From: a virus
IMG/VR virus record: IMGVR_UViG_3300031974_000276
Location: 1 to 24,548 of that record
DNA length: 24,548 nucleotides
Reading direction: 5' to 3' (one strand)
Positions 8,169 to 15,247 of this stretch are shown here, in pieces; the stretch's first letter is position 1, and every line of letters starts with the position of its first letter. The notes under the pieces were generated by a model that saw only the letters and a program-made list of their open reading frames with translations, was not told the DNA's origin and made no database searches. The position numbers and the translations under genes were made by a program.

Positions 8169-8625
8169 AATTAGGGTTTGCTATTGAAGGACACTCTGTA
8201 TTAATTTCAGATTTCTTCGTAGCATTAATCTCTTTCTCTGTCAATGGTGAACCACTAGCAATTTCAATACATCTGTTTGCTTTATCACTAGCAGAGTTGG
8301 TAATTCTTTCAATTGATTTAGTTCTTTCAATCGCAAGTAAACCAACGTCTCTGTTCTTTTTATTAAATCTTTTATCTAAATCGGCAAAATCTGTTTTTAA
8401 TTTACCAATTAATTCGTTCATTTCTTTGTTTGCCGTTAGTATGGCTTCAAAATCTTTTTTTTGGTTTTCTATGAGTTCTTTCTGCTCTGTGACGGCAGAT
8501 TCTAACTTGATTTGATTTGCTTTTAATGTAGCATTATCAGACCTTAATTTCATAACGTAGGCGCCGGCGCCGGCAAGGCCAGCAACCATTACACCTATCA
8601 TTATCATTCTCATAGAACCAAACAT
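8155..8625 (-). CDS. Probable inner-membrane spanin subunit (Rz-like)
   Basis: 156 aa. One N-terminal membrane helix (about 7-26) is followed by a long periplasmic coiled coil (30-110) and a Cys-containing C-terminal tail (Cys118, Cys149), the typical i-spanin shape. The motif R-C-I-E-I-A-S-G-S-P-L-T after the coil resembles what I recall from Rz-like proteins of other phages. The downstream gene overlaps it out of frame and encodes a lipoprotein, completing the pair. Upstream is a 34-aa one-helix membrane peptide. Expected to act last in lysis by bridging the inner and outer membranes, confirming a Gram-negative host. Confidence 0.7.
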   Translation of the reverse strand: MFGSMRMIMIGVMVAGLAGAGAYVMKLRSDNATLKANQIKLESAVTEQKELIENQKKDFEAILTANKEMNELIGKLKTDFADLDKRFNKKNRDVGLLAIERTKSIERITNSASDKANRCIEIASGSPLTEKEINATKKSEINTECPSIANPNYVPY

Positions 8626-8626
8626 A

Positions 8627-8731
8627 TTATTTCTTTCTTAATTTTTTTATAGCATTTAAGATGTCTTCAAACTTTTCGTTGACATACCAACCTGCTACAA
8701 AACCGATTACAAATGCAATTGTTGTAAACAT
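8627..8731 (-). CDS. 34-aa single-helix membrane peptide
   Basis: A short ORF fits exactly between two genes: it starts one base after the DUF1353 gene and ends one base before the Rz-like gene. It has a strong AGGAG ribosome-binding site. The product, MFTTIAFVIGFVAGWYVNEK followed by a basic amphipathic tail ending K-K-L-R-K-K, has one membrane helix (about 3-16). Its position directly before the spanin pair suggests a lysis role (small holin-like or regulator), but with one helix only this is a guess. Confidence 0.6.
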   Translation of the reverse strand: MFTTIAFVIGFVAGWYVNEKFEDILNAIKKLRKK

Positions 8732-8732
8732 A

Positions 8733-9317
8733 TTAATCTCCTATTTTAGCGTTTCTTTTTCTGTGACCATTCCAAGCAACGAAACCACCCAATCTTAATG
8801 AGTAGTATGCCAGATAGTTCATAAGATAGAAACCATTTACATTAATGTTAATATCTCTAAAGATTTCATCTGCTCTCTTTTGTGATATAGTTCCTAATGT
8901 ATCTTTTTTATTAGCATTTAACAAGGTCTGGTACTTATAACCATAATCGTGTACTAAACCACCTACTAATAAAACACCAACTGGTGAGAAAAATGTTCTC
9001 AAAAATTTAGGTATACTTGCACCATCAAATTGAAAACCTTTTGGTATCACATACTTCTTATCATTTAAATTGTAATAAAAGTCTGCTGTAAGTTCCCAAT
9101 TTCTCGTTGCTAATAACCACATAGCTATAGCTTTAAAAAAACCTTTACCTTTTGTTTTAATCGGTAGAGGTTTCAGTTGAGGCATTTCATTGTATTTAAA
9201 TGTATAACATTTAGGTTTCTTTCTATCAAATAAGTTGATAGCAAAACCTATAATTACGAAAGCAATTAGTAATGACCATTGCCAAAACTTCATTGCTAAA
9301 CCAATTAATAATTCCAT
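8733..9317 (-). CDS. DUF1353 family protein with N-terminal membrane helix
   Basis: 194 aa. A membrane helix lies at about 11-29. The DUF1353 core is recognised by the motif F-D-G-A-S-I-P (97-103), the following F-F-S-P-V-G, and H-D-Y-G-Y (123-127). DUF1353 proteins are common in phages, often near lysis or tail genes; their biochemical role is not established. The conserved Asp and His residues hint at an enzymatic or metal site. It begins one base after the DUF6321-like gene and has an AAGGA ribosome-binding site, and it precedes a membrane peptide and the spanin pair. Confidence 0.8.
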   Translation of the reverse strand: MELLIGLAMKFWQWSLLIAFVIIGFAINLFDRKKPKCYTFKYNEMPQLKPLPIKTKGKGFFKAIAMWLLATRNWELTADFYYNLNDKKYVIPKGFQFDGASIPKFLRTFFSPVGVLLVGGLVHDYGYKYQTLLNANKKDTLGTISQKRADEIFRDININVNGFYLMNYLAYYSLRLGGFVAWNGHRKRNAKIGD

Positions 9318-9318
9318 A

Positions 9319-9765
9319 TTAATCCTTACTTTTTTTATTTGTATCTATATATGTCTGGTAAATCTTATGAGCCTGACCTAGATTTTTTTTCTTTTCAGGA
9401 TCCTTTGCTCTTTCACTTGCAACCTTGGCTCTTTGCGACATTGCAATTGCAGCCTGCATTTTGTGAGCGTGTGTTTTACCAGAATTCTTAATCTTACTTA
9501 CAGATTTTCTAGCAGTTTCGCCATCTGTAAAACCTAAACCGTGTATTGTACCTTTAGGATTTTCGTCTGTATATAAATCAGAGTGTTTATCTGAACCTGC
9601 TTTTTGACCAGGTTTTCTAGGTATTCTTTTACTTGCATTAATACCTACACTCCTTTTTGTTTTATATTGAGCGCCTTTAGGTGGCGTATCACCTAAACTA
9701 GCAATGGGAGCTAAACTATTAACACCATTACTAAAGCCTGTTATATATTCTTTTAGAGTCTTCAT
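9319..9765 (-). CDS. Basic protein with DUF6321/DUF5872-like domain and capsid-targeting-like N-terminus
   Basis: 148 aa, very Lys/Arg-rich, no catalytic motif. The segment G-T-I-H-G-L-G-F-T-D-G-E-T-A followed by H-A-H-K-M-Q-A-A-I-A-M-S-Q-R-A matches my memory of a small domain (DUF6321 or DUF5872) common in large phages and viruses. The N-terminus MKTLKEYITGF resembles the T4 capsid-targeting sequence MKTYQEFIAEA. It overlaps the upstream gene by ATGA. A basic, possibly DNA-binding, internal head protein is the inferred role. Confidence 0.75.
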   Translation of the reverse strand: MKTLKEYITGFSNGVNSLAPIASLGDTPPKGAQYKTKRSVGINASKRIPRKPGQKAGSDKHSDLYTDENPKGTIHGLGFTDGETARKSVSKIKNSGKTHAHKMQAAIAMSQRAKVASERAKDPEKKKNLGQAHKIYQTYIDTNKKSKD

Positions 9766-10100
9766 ACTTTAGATTTTTCTCTAATCGTTTCTTTTACTTC
9801 AGGTTCTTCTATTCTTATTTCTTCTTTAACAATACCTGATAGTTCATCAACTTTTTCATCTAATTTATCTAGTGTATTTAAAACACCTTTTAAAACTACA
9901 TTATTGTTATCGTTATTTTCTTTTATCTTTGCACCAAACTTTTTCATAATAGTTCTTCGCAACACATCTTCAGCGTCATCTTTTTTCTTCTTCGCATTAG
10001 GGGCCATATCTACACCACCGTGTGCTACTGCGTTTGTTGGTGCCTCTTCATCCATCTTATTGATGATTTCATCCATCATTTCTTTATAGTGTTTGGGCAT
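9762..10100 (-). CDS. Small charged virion-type protein
   Basis: 112 aa, highly charged and helical. The ATG at 10100 has a clear GGAG ribosome-binding site seven bases away and overlaps the preceding gene by 17 bases. The segment E-E-A-P-T-N-A-V-A-H-G-G-V followed by a Lys run recalls a recurring element (A-P-T-N-x-V, then Lys) in head-associated proteins of marine T4-like phages. The C-terminal half (K-x-L-D-K-L-D-E-K-V-D-E-L) is a coiled coil. A scaffold or virion-internal role is possible; no enzyme motif is visible. Confidence 0.75.
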   Translation of the reverse strand: MPKHYKEMMDEIINKMDEEAPTNAVAHGGVDMAPNAKKKKDDAEDVLRRTIMKKFGAKIKENNDNNNVVLKGVLNTLDKLDEKVDELSGIVKEEIRIEEPEVKETIREKSKV

Positions 10101-10563
10101 ATTCTTTCTCCGATATTAGTTCGTCACCTCTTTCATAAACATCAATACCAAAACAAGTCATATACGGCTCTTGTTCTATATCCAATTCAGGTATTTCTCC
10201 TTCTTCGGATAACATTTCATCATATAAATTTTGTTCTTTTAAATATGTTATTATTGTTGATTCAAGAGTGTCTTTATATTGAGCATAACTCTTATCTTCT
10301 TTAATTAATAAAGCTAATGCAACTGCAAAAGAACCTAGTTTAGAACCTAGACCAACTCTTTTAAGTATTTTTTTGATATTAAATACAAATCTATGTAATA
10401 AAGTGTAGTGTCTTTTCTTACTACCTAATACATTTTTATATTTAATTAAAACCTTACCATCTTTGTCAATAATACCATTCTTAAATGCACCTGTTTTTTC
10501 AAACGGTGTAATAAGCATTTTGACAACACGATAAGTTATTAAAAAATCAATACCTCTAGCCAT
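10084..10563 (-). CDS. Conserved T4-like phage protein, unknown function
   Basis: 159 aa. The N-terminal half (start MARGIDFLITYRVVKMLITP, then E-K-T-G-A-F-K-N-G-I-I-D-K-D-G-K-V) resembles, from memory, a protein conserved across many T4-like marine phages and thought to be virion-associated. A helical middle (L-L-H-R-F-V-F-N-I-K-K-I-L) and an acidic C-terminus follow. It is coupled to the upstream gene by TAATG. No catalytic motif seen. Confidence 0.8.
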   Translation of the reverse strand: MARGIDFLITYRVVKMLITPFEKTGAFKNGIIDKDGKVLIKYKNVLGSKKRHYTLLHRFVFNIKKILKRVGLGSKLGSFAVALALLIKEDKSYAQYKDTLESTIITYLKEQNLYDEMLSEEGEIPELDIEQEPYMTCFGIDVYERGDELISEKEYAQTL

Positions 10564-10925
10564 TATAGTTCCTCTAACATCTTCTTAATGTTTTGGTCTT
10601 CTTTCTCCTCAACTAATTCGTGAGGGTAAAGGTAACCTAGATAACCACAAATAGTCTTTAGTATTGGCCAATAAACTTTATCTATTTTAAATAACAATAA
10701 AGTCATACAGGCGTCAGCACCAAAAACATTATGTAATAATATAATATGGTTTAATACTAATCTTATCTTTAAATCACCAGACGTTTCATATTTACGAAAC
10801 AATCTTTTAAGATATTTAAACCTTTTTACATCATCATCAAACTCTTGTTGTACTTCAAGAGTAGGGTTGTCATAATTATGCATAGCATATAACAACCAGT
10901 TTTGTTTGGTTATCGTATCAAACAT
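10563..10925 (-). CDS. DUF7207-like conserved phage protein
   Basis: 120 aa, all-helical, no enzyme motif. The central L-V-L-N-H-I-I-L-L-H-N-V-F-G-A-D-A and following L-L-L-F-K-I are the features I associate with a small family (DUF7207) found in many large tailed phages next to virion genes; the family number is from memory. The gene starts three bases after the stop of the 145-aa protein with only a poor ribosome-binding site, so translation may be coupled, and it ends in a TAATG overlap. Confidence 0.75.
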   Translation of the reverse strand: MFDTITKQNWLLYAMHNYDNPTLEVQQEFDDDVKRFKYLKRLFRKYETSGDLKIRLVLNHIILLHNVFGADACMTLLLFKIDKVYWPILKTICGYLGYLYPHELVEEKEDQNIKKMLEEL

Positions 10926-10928
10926 TAT

Positions 10929-11366
10929 TTACACTAATTTAGCGTAAACTTTAGACATTCCTGTTTTTAACGTTTCGTACTCTACTTGAAGTTTCAAACC
11001 ACCTTCTTTTTTATGAGAAATACCATCATCATTAATATCAGAACCATCTACGTCCTTACCAAATCTTCCTCCACCAAATTTTACTTCGGTTGTAAAGTTA
11101 CCTTTTTCACCAGTAGTTTCTTGAACAGGTACAAATAGACCTATTCTAGCTAAATTATTTCTTATTTCTTCAACAGCTGTTTGAGCAGACATATATTCTT
11201 TGCTCGCTGTTCCACCAAGAAATGCATTAACTCTTTTTAAAACTTCCGGGTCGTGTATGTTGTGAACACCAACAGAACCATCTTCAAAAGAAGCTGCGTC
11301 AGCTGTACCAACGTGGCCACCATCAAGACTTTCTTTGATGTTTATGTGTTGTTTAAAAGTTTTCAT
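10929..11366 (-). CDS. Candidate internal head protein with capsid-targeting-like N-terminus
   Basis: 145 aa, not assigned to a family. The N-terminus MKTFKQHINIKESLDGG matches the T4 capsid-targeting pattern (M-K-T-aromatic-x-x-x-I), and I-K-E before Ser13 would suit a gp21-type prohead protease, which cuts after [IL]-x-E. The rest is a compact mixed domain with a Gly-rich loop (F-G-G-G-R-F-G) and Asp-rich turn D-G-S-D-I-N-D-D-G. It overlaps the small gene upstream by one base (TAATG). A virion-internal or minor structural role is inferred. Confidence 0.75.
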   Translation of the reverse strand: MKTFKQHINIKESLDGGHVGTADAASFEDGSVGVHNIHDPEVLKRVNAFLGGTASKEYMSAQTAVEEIRNNLARIGLFVPVQETTGEKGNFTTEVKFGGGRFGKDVDGSDINDDGISHKKEGGLKLQVEYETLKTGMSKVYAKLV

Positions 11367-11521
11367 TACTCTTCTTCCTTGTTTTTTTCTTCTTTGTCTT
11401 CAGATTTTTTTTTAGTTTTCATACTAGCCATAGGTTTATTAGTACCAAGACCAGGACCTAAAATATCTTCCTCAAAGTCTTTCAAATTTTCATCTTCTAT
11501 AAAAGATTTAAATTTTTTCAT
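11366..11521 (-). CDS. 51-aa charged peptide with capsid-targeting-like N-terminus
   Basis: A short ORF of 51 codons overlaps its upstream neighbour by 14 bases and its downstream neighbour by one base (TAATG), leaving no gap. The product begins MKKFKSFIEDENLKDFEEDI, again M-K-x-aromatic-K-x-F-I-x-[ED], and ends in a highly charged tail of Lys and Glu. The N-terminus alone is nearly the complete T4-type capsid-targeting pattern. The tail resembles T4 small acidic/basic core proteins in composition only. The ribosome-binding site is weak (AAGAAG). Confidence 0.65.
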   Translation of the reverse strand: MKKFKSFIEDENLKDFEEDILGPGLGTNKPMASMKTKKKSEDKEEKNKEEE

Positions 11522-11735
11522 TTTTATTCTTCTTTACTTTTTTTAATACGACTTCTTTATTAGTTGCCATATTGATTAAGTTAGTAGAAAATTGTATTGC
11601 ACCATTTAAAGCATTTAAATTACTTTTCATAGTACCAACATCAATTTCTACTTTTTGAATCTTATCTTTCAACTCATTAAAGTCTTTAGTAAGTCGCTGT
11701 CTTTCATCTTGCAATTCTGCTAATGTTATATTCAT
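11508..11735 (-). CDS. Short coiled-coil protein
   Basis: 75 aa from the ATG at 11735, chosen because a GGAG ribosome-binding site lies seven bases upstream; a TTG four codons earlier is part of that site. The protein starts MNITLAELQDERQRLTKDFN, and is a continuous coiled coil for about 45 residues with a Lys-rich tail. It lies between the tail-fibre-like gene and the 51-aa gene in the late unit. No family recognised; chaperone or scaffold-like function is conceivable. Confidence 0.7.
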   Translation of the reverse strand: MNITLAELQDERQRLTKDFNELKDKIQKVEIDVGTMKSNLNALNGAIQFSTNLINMATNKEVVLKKVKKNKNEKI

Positions 11736-11755
11736 AATATTCTCCAATTAATAAA

Positions 11756-12214
11756 TTACGCTGTCGTACCAGTATTAGCTAAAATGTTCCAAGAACCGTT
11801 TTTAAAAAAACATACGGCAGTTTTACCTGCACCAGATAATACTATACTAGTATGACCTCGTAAGTTTGCCGGTGTAATTGTAGCATTGTTAGAACCAGTT
11901 GATGATGTATTCATAAAAATTTTGATTTGACCATCTGCACCATTAGCTAATGTAATAGTACCTGCTTGGTTTGTTGCGTTGATTTCAGTAACCGCCGAGG
12001 TAACATCAGCCGCTAAAACTGAAGAACCATCTAACGATAGTTGTTGTGAAGCTTGCTTCAATCCTAACCAAGTTGGTATGTTATTGAATATAGAAGCTGC
12101 ACTTACTTTTTTATTGATTGGTGTTCCAGTCGGGTCATCCACAATGTGGAATAAATCTACTGAAGCTAATGCGTTACCTAAATCGGTAAGCTGTGTGATT
12201 TTCTTATCTGCCAT
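11756..12214 (-). CDS. Virion/tail-fibre-like structural protein
   Basis: 152 aa from the ATG at 12214, which has an excellent AAAGGAG site; an in-frame ATG at 12265 would lie only about eight bases after the expected late transcription start. The N-terminus M-A-D-K-K-I-T-Q-L-T-D-L, then D-L-F-H-I-V-D-D-P-T-G-T-P-x-N-K-K-V, is the opening typical of fibre or structural proteins of marine T4-like phages. The remaining 100 residues are beta-rich with many Thr, Ser, Gly and Ala. First gene after the late promoter at 12280-12287. Could be a short fibre, decoration or tail adhesin component. Confidence 0.75.
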   Translation of the reverse strand: MADKKITQLTDLGNALASVDLFHIVDDPTGTPINKKVSAASIFNNIPTWLGLKQASQQLSLDGSSVLAADVTSAVTEINATNQAGTITLANGADGQIKIFMNTSSTGSNNATITPANLRGHTSIVLSGAGKTAVCFFKNGSWNILANTGTTA

Positions 12215-12279
12215 TTTTTCTCCTTTAAACCCTTTCGGGAATTCTACTTGCGCCAGTTGACGCAATCACTTTATTAATA

Positions 12280-12287
12280 TATTTATA
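12280..12287 (-). promoter_or_regulatory. T4-type late promoter (TATAAATA)
   Basis: Exact TATAAATA on the minus strand, 66 bases before the ATG at 12214 and only one base after the outer pair (12289) of the preceding terminator-like hairpin. It would drive the unit 12214-7084. Confidence 0.75.
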
Positions 12288-12288
12288 A

Positions 12289-12306
12289 AGGGGGCCGAAG
12301 CCCCCT
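12289..12306 (-). terminator. UUCG-loop hairpin after the 93-aa gene
   Basis: Read on the minus strand: A-GGGGGC-TTCG-GCCCCC-T, a perfect seven-pair stem with the very stable UUCG loop, 15 bases after the stop of the 93-aa gene. The T-run after it is short (TTTAT), because the next late promoter begins there, so termination may be partial; it could also act as an RNA 3'-end stabiliser, as in T4. Confidence 0.75.
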
Positions 12307-12320
12307 CTAATTAGTTATTA

Positions 12321-12602
12321 TTAAGCGGCGTTAGTTAAAACTGATAAAGTCTCGTATTGTACTCTACCATTTCTACCACCTGAACCAGTAATTTTTAAGT
12401 TCCAACCTGCGTGGCCAGCACCTGCTGGTACTTCGCCATCTGCATAGTTAAATAAACCCAATGTGACACCTGTAATAAAGTTGTCAGCAGTTGCGTCTTC
12501 AAATAAGTTAGTTCTATTTGCACTTGTTGGTGCTAGTTTAGCAGCGGCACAAGCCCATAAAGGTGCTCCTGCAGCTGAATCTGCGCTAGTTTGCATAGAC
12601 AT
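12321..12602 (-). CDS. Small virion protein, probably abundant (decoration-like)
   Basis: 93 aa. The sequence A-A-G-A-P-L-W-A followed by N-F-I-T-G-V-T-L-G-L-F and G-H-A-G-W-N-L-K-I-T-G-S-G-G-R-N-G-R-V-Q-Y-E resembles a small structural protein found in many marine T4-like phages; the family is known to me only as uncharacterised virion-type. It stands alone between its own late promoter (12655-12662) and a UUCG hairpin, the layout of a protein needed in large amounts. GGGAG lies eight bases before the ATG. A capsid decoration or tail-surface protein is inferred; it is not related visibly to T4 Hoc or Soc. Confidence 0.8.
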   Translation of the reverse strand: MSMQTSADSAAGAPLWACAAAKLAPTSANRTNLFEDATADNFITGVTLGLFNYADGEVPAGAGHAGWNLKITGSGGRNGRVQYETLSVLTNAA

Positions 12603-12654
12603 AGTATTCTCTCCCTTTGTTAAATTTAGGTACTCAATTCTTAATATGTACCAC

Positions 12655-12662
12655 TATTTATA
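12655..12662 (-). promoter_or_regulatory. T4-type late promoter (TATAAATA)
   Basis: Exact TATAAATA on the minus strand, 53 bases before the ATG of the 93-aa virion protein, in the short gap after the deoxyribonucleotidase gene. Confidence 0.75.
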
Positions 12663-12668
12663 AGGGAT

Positions 12669-13151
12669 TTAATCTTCTAGGAGTTTTTTGAGAAGTCTGA
12701 TAGTTCTTGAAGTATCACCATTATGGACAACACCTTGTCCACCTTTAGCTCTAAATTCATTAACGTTTTTAGGATAATCGTCTATCAGTATTGAATTCTT
12801 ATCTGCGTATTGTTGTTTTTGTACACGCTTAACAAGATTAATTCTATTAGAGGCAATGCCAAGATTTTTGGTTGCCCAATATTTTTTACCAGGTACACAA
12901 TTCTTATCGTAAGTATCCTCTACGTAAGCTGATAAAATTTCTGTATTATATTTTTTTAGGAAGTTCCAGAGTTGTTTGCCGCCTTTATGCCAAGGTAATG
13001 TAGACCAAAAATCTGGTTTACTTTTGATAGCACCCCATTTTTCAGACTTACTGCCTTGAGCCCAAACGTCAATCTTCTTGCCGGTAAGTGTTTCAGCACC
13101 TTTTACAAAGTCGCATAGTACACCATCCATATCGCAATAGATTTTTTTCAT
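12669..13151 (-). CDS. HAD-type 5'(3')-deoxyribonucleotidase
   Basis: 160 aa, the usual length of the NT5C family. The nucleophile motif D-x-D-G-V-L-x-D-F is at residues 7-15 (Asp7, Asp9), motif II Ser74 in E-I-L-S-A, and the metal-binding pair Asp124-Asp125 in S-I-L-I-D-D-Y-P. Such enzymes dephosphorylate deoxyribonucleoside monophosphates and in phages are thought to balance nucleotide pools. It is separated by about 60 bases from the gene upstream, without a late-type motif, and has an AAAGGA ribosome-binding site, so it may have its own earlier promoter; none is convincing. It splits two late units, and fits functionally with nrdA and the adenylate kinase. Confidence 0.85.
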   Translation of the reverse strand: MKKIYCDMDGVLCDFVKGAETLTGKKIDVWAQGSKSEKWGAIKSKPDFWSTLPWHKGGKQLWNFLKKYNTEILSAYVEDTYDKNCVPGKKYWATKNLGIASNRINLVKRVQKQQYADKNSILIDDYPKNVNEFRAKGGQGVVHNGDTSRTIRLLKKLLED

Positions 13152-13211
13152 AGTGTTTGTCCTTTCATACTAGTATAATAACACATCCAATATAAAAGGC
13201 AAGCGTTAATT

Positions 13212-13484
13212 TTACTTATTATACGTGATTTTTGGCTCGGTATCAACTTTAGTTTTAGTTTCACCAGACATTGTTTTGCCTTTGCCCTCTGATTCTTTTT
13301 TATACTTTGAGTCCATCTTATTGAAAAAATCTTTTTTCTCTTGGTCAGACATTGAAGCCAGACCTTTACCAGTTTTTTCTAATTCTTTTTTGAACATTTG
13401 TTGGTAAGCAGAATCATTAATATATTTTGTAAGGTCTTTAGTTGCTTCCTCTAAACTACCTGATTTTGAATTAAAATATCCCAT
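13212..13484 (-). CDS. Small Lys-rich module protein
   Basis: 90 aa, about a quarter Lys plus Glu. The segment A-Y-Q-Q-M-F-K-K-E-L followed by S-M-S-D-Q-E-K-K-D-F-F-N-K-M-D matches a small helical module that, from memory, recurs as a free protein or as part of larger head-associated proteins in marine T4-like phages. Tail is low-complexity. It is coupled by TAATG to the 587-aa gene, has an AAAAGGA site, and ends the unit that starts at 20536. No enzyme function is visible. Confidence 0.75.
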   Translation of the reverse strand: MGYFNSKSGSLEEATKDLTKYINDSAYQQMFKKELEKTGKGLASMSDQEKKDFFNKMDSKYKKESEGKGKTMSGETKTKVDTEPKITYNK

Positions 13485-15247
13485 TATTTTCCTTTTACTT
13501 GTTTTGCTAAATCTTTATCTGCACCACCCCAAGTACCACTTGATTTGGTTACAAAAGAATTAACTCTTGCGAAAGCCCATTGTTGTTGAGTAGCACCTGG
13601 TCTGTGGCCACCTCGCCAAGCTGCCATACCTCTATCGTAAACTTTTTTAAGAATACCATAAGGCATTCCTGATTTCTCAGCCTTATTTTTTAAACCTGCA
13701 ATTTGTTCAAAGACTGCCCTAGCTGGGTGTTCTTCGTTCTTCATTTTAGGTTTCATACCTTGTTTTTTTAATCTGTCTATATCTGCAACAGCAGGAGCAT
13801 TTTCAGCTTTTACGGTTGCACCATAATAGTTTTTAAGGTCAATAGCATACTTGTTTAAGTCTGCACCTTTACCATCAATTTTCATTACAAGACCTTTAGC
13901 GTCAATTGTAAAACCGTGTTTTGCTAAATCAGTTGAAGCCTTTGCCATCTTATCGTGTGTTTTAAAAGTAGCTGTCATCTTCTTCATTTCTTCTAATGAT
14001 TCAGGTACACAATTAGGTACTTTCTTACCACCCTTATCTTTTAAACCGACTTGTTTGTATCCTGTCCAACAAGCTTCAAACATTTCTTCATCCATTTCTT
14101 CACCGAATTGAATATTTTTTACCGTAAATTTCATATTTCTTACTGCAAGTTTACTTCTTGAACCACTTGAAATAAAAGGTATGTTTTCTTTACCTAATTT
14201 TTGTAGGTCTGCTTCTTTAAATTTATCAAGAATATTCATAAGTTGTTTTGCTCTAGCAGCTGTAATCTTTTTATTTCTAAAAGGTTCGTATTCTTTTTTA
14301 AGAGTTGCAATCATTTGAGGTGTAATACCTGCTTCTTGTAAATCAACTTCTTCTTTCATTTTAGAAAGTTTATCACCAATTTCGTGGCCTTTTTTGATAG
14401 TTTTCTTATCTAAAGGTGGCTCATCATTGTATTTCTTTTTTGCAACTGACATACCAATAGCATATGCTTTACCATTTGGCATTTCAACTTTTAAACTTTC
14501 TTCAACTTTATTTTCTGATTTTTCTTTTTCTCTTTTCATCTTATCTTTAAGATGTTTATATGCAATACCAACTTGTAATAATGGTTCACCTGTTTCTGGA
14601 TTTACCATTTTCTGTGTATCTTTTTGAACAGCTTTACTTTTTTCTAAATCAATTTTTTGTTTTAGAACATTAATTTGGTCATCTTTCTTTTCAACATCAG
14701 CTTTTAATTTTTCTGTATCGTCTGACTTTTCTTTTTTATCTTCTTTTTTATCTGTTTCAACAGGCACATCATTGTCAGGTGCTACATCTGTTTTTTCTTT
14801 TTTCTTTACAGCTTCTTCCCAAGTCTCAACGGTTTCTTTAATCTTATCTGTCTTAGCTTTTGCTTGAGCGTCTTGCATATCTTGAGCAGAATCACCATCT
14901 GATTCACCTAGAATTGCTTTTACCGTTTTTACATCTATGCCTAATTCTTTTGCAATCTTAGCCGCTGACGCACCTTGTTTTCTCATTGCGTCTATATCTG
15001 ACATTCTACCTTCAACTAAATCTGATAGTTGATTAATACCTGCGTGTTTGATTGCTAGTTGTGTAGGGACATCCATATTTGCAATCATTTTTTTGACTGC
15101 TGGTGTCACATCTGATTTTGTTTTATGTTTCCATAAATTTTTAATGTTCTTAATTTGTGTATCATTCAGTCTTGATTGTAAGTAACCAACTTCATTTAAG
15201 TTTACTTCAGCCATTGCTTCTGATATTGTTTTTCTATATCTACTCAT
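13484..15247 (-). CDS. Large Lys-rich mosaic protein, probable head-internal/scaffold-like
   Basis: 587 aa, no catalytic motif. Apparent modules: N-terminal helical domain with a helix-turn-helix-like stretch (about 86-112); charged coiled coil (130-250); an A-G-I-T-P-Q-M-I-A-T-L module (306-365); C-W-T-G-Y-K-Q-V-G-L ... P-N-C-V-P-E (393-416); a helical part with K-H-G-F-T-I-D-A-K-G-L (443-453); and a C-terminal domain (S-G-M-P-Y-G-I-L-K-K-V-Y-D-R-G, R-V-N-S-F, T-W-G-G-A-D-K-D-L) recalling the DUF5824 type. Several [IL]-x-E sites lie near module borders: ISE/A (10), LNE/V (19), LGE/S (115), LQE/A (305), as a prohead protease would need. Coupled by TAATG on both sides. Packaged core protein is inferred. 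Confidence 0.8.
   Translation of the reverse strand: MSRYRKTISEAMAEVNLNEVGYLQSRLNDTQIKNIKNLWKHKTKSDVTPAVKKMIANMDVPTQLAIKHAGINQLSDLVEGRMSDIDAMRKQGASAAKIAKELGIDVKTVKAILGESDGDSAQDMQDAQAKAKTDKIKETVETWEEAVKKKEKTDVAPDNDVPVETDKKEDKKEKSDDTEKLKADVEKKDDQINVLKQKIDLEKSKAVQKDTQKMVNPETGEPLLQVGIAYKHLKDKMKREKEKSENKVEESLKVEMPNGKAYAIGMSVAKKKYNDEPPLDKKTIKKGHEIGDKLSKMKEEVDLQEAGITPQMIATLKKEYEPFRNKKITAARAKQLMNILDKFKEADLQKLGKENIPFISSGSRSKLAVRNMKFTVKNIQFGEEMDEEMFEACWTGYKQVGLKDKGGKKVPNCVPESLEEMKKMTATFKTHDKMAKASTDLAKHGFTIDAKGLVMKIDGKGADLNKYAIDLKNYYGATVKAENAPAVADIDRLKKQGMKPKMKNEEHPARAVFEQIAGLKNKAEKSGMPYGILKKVYDRGMAAWRGGHRPGATQQQWAFARVNSFVTKSSGTWGGADKDLAKQVKGK

Noticed and set aside
13152-13211. Promoter for the deoxyribonucleotidase gene
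   Set aside because: TATACT with TTGCCT 19 bases upstream is a poor fit, and no NATAAATA is present.
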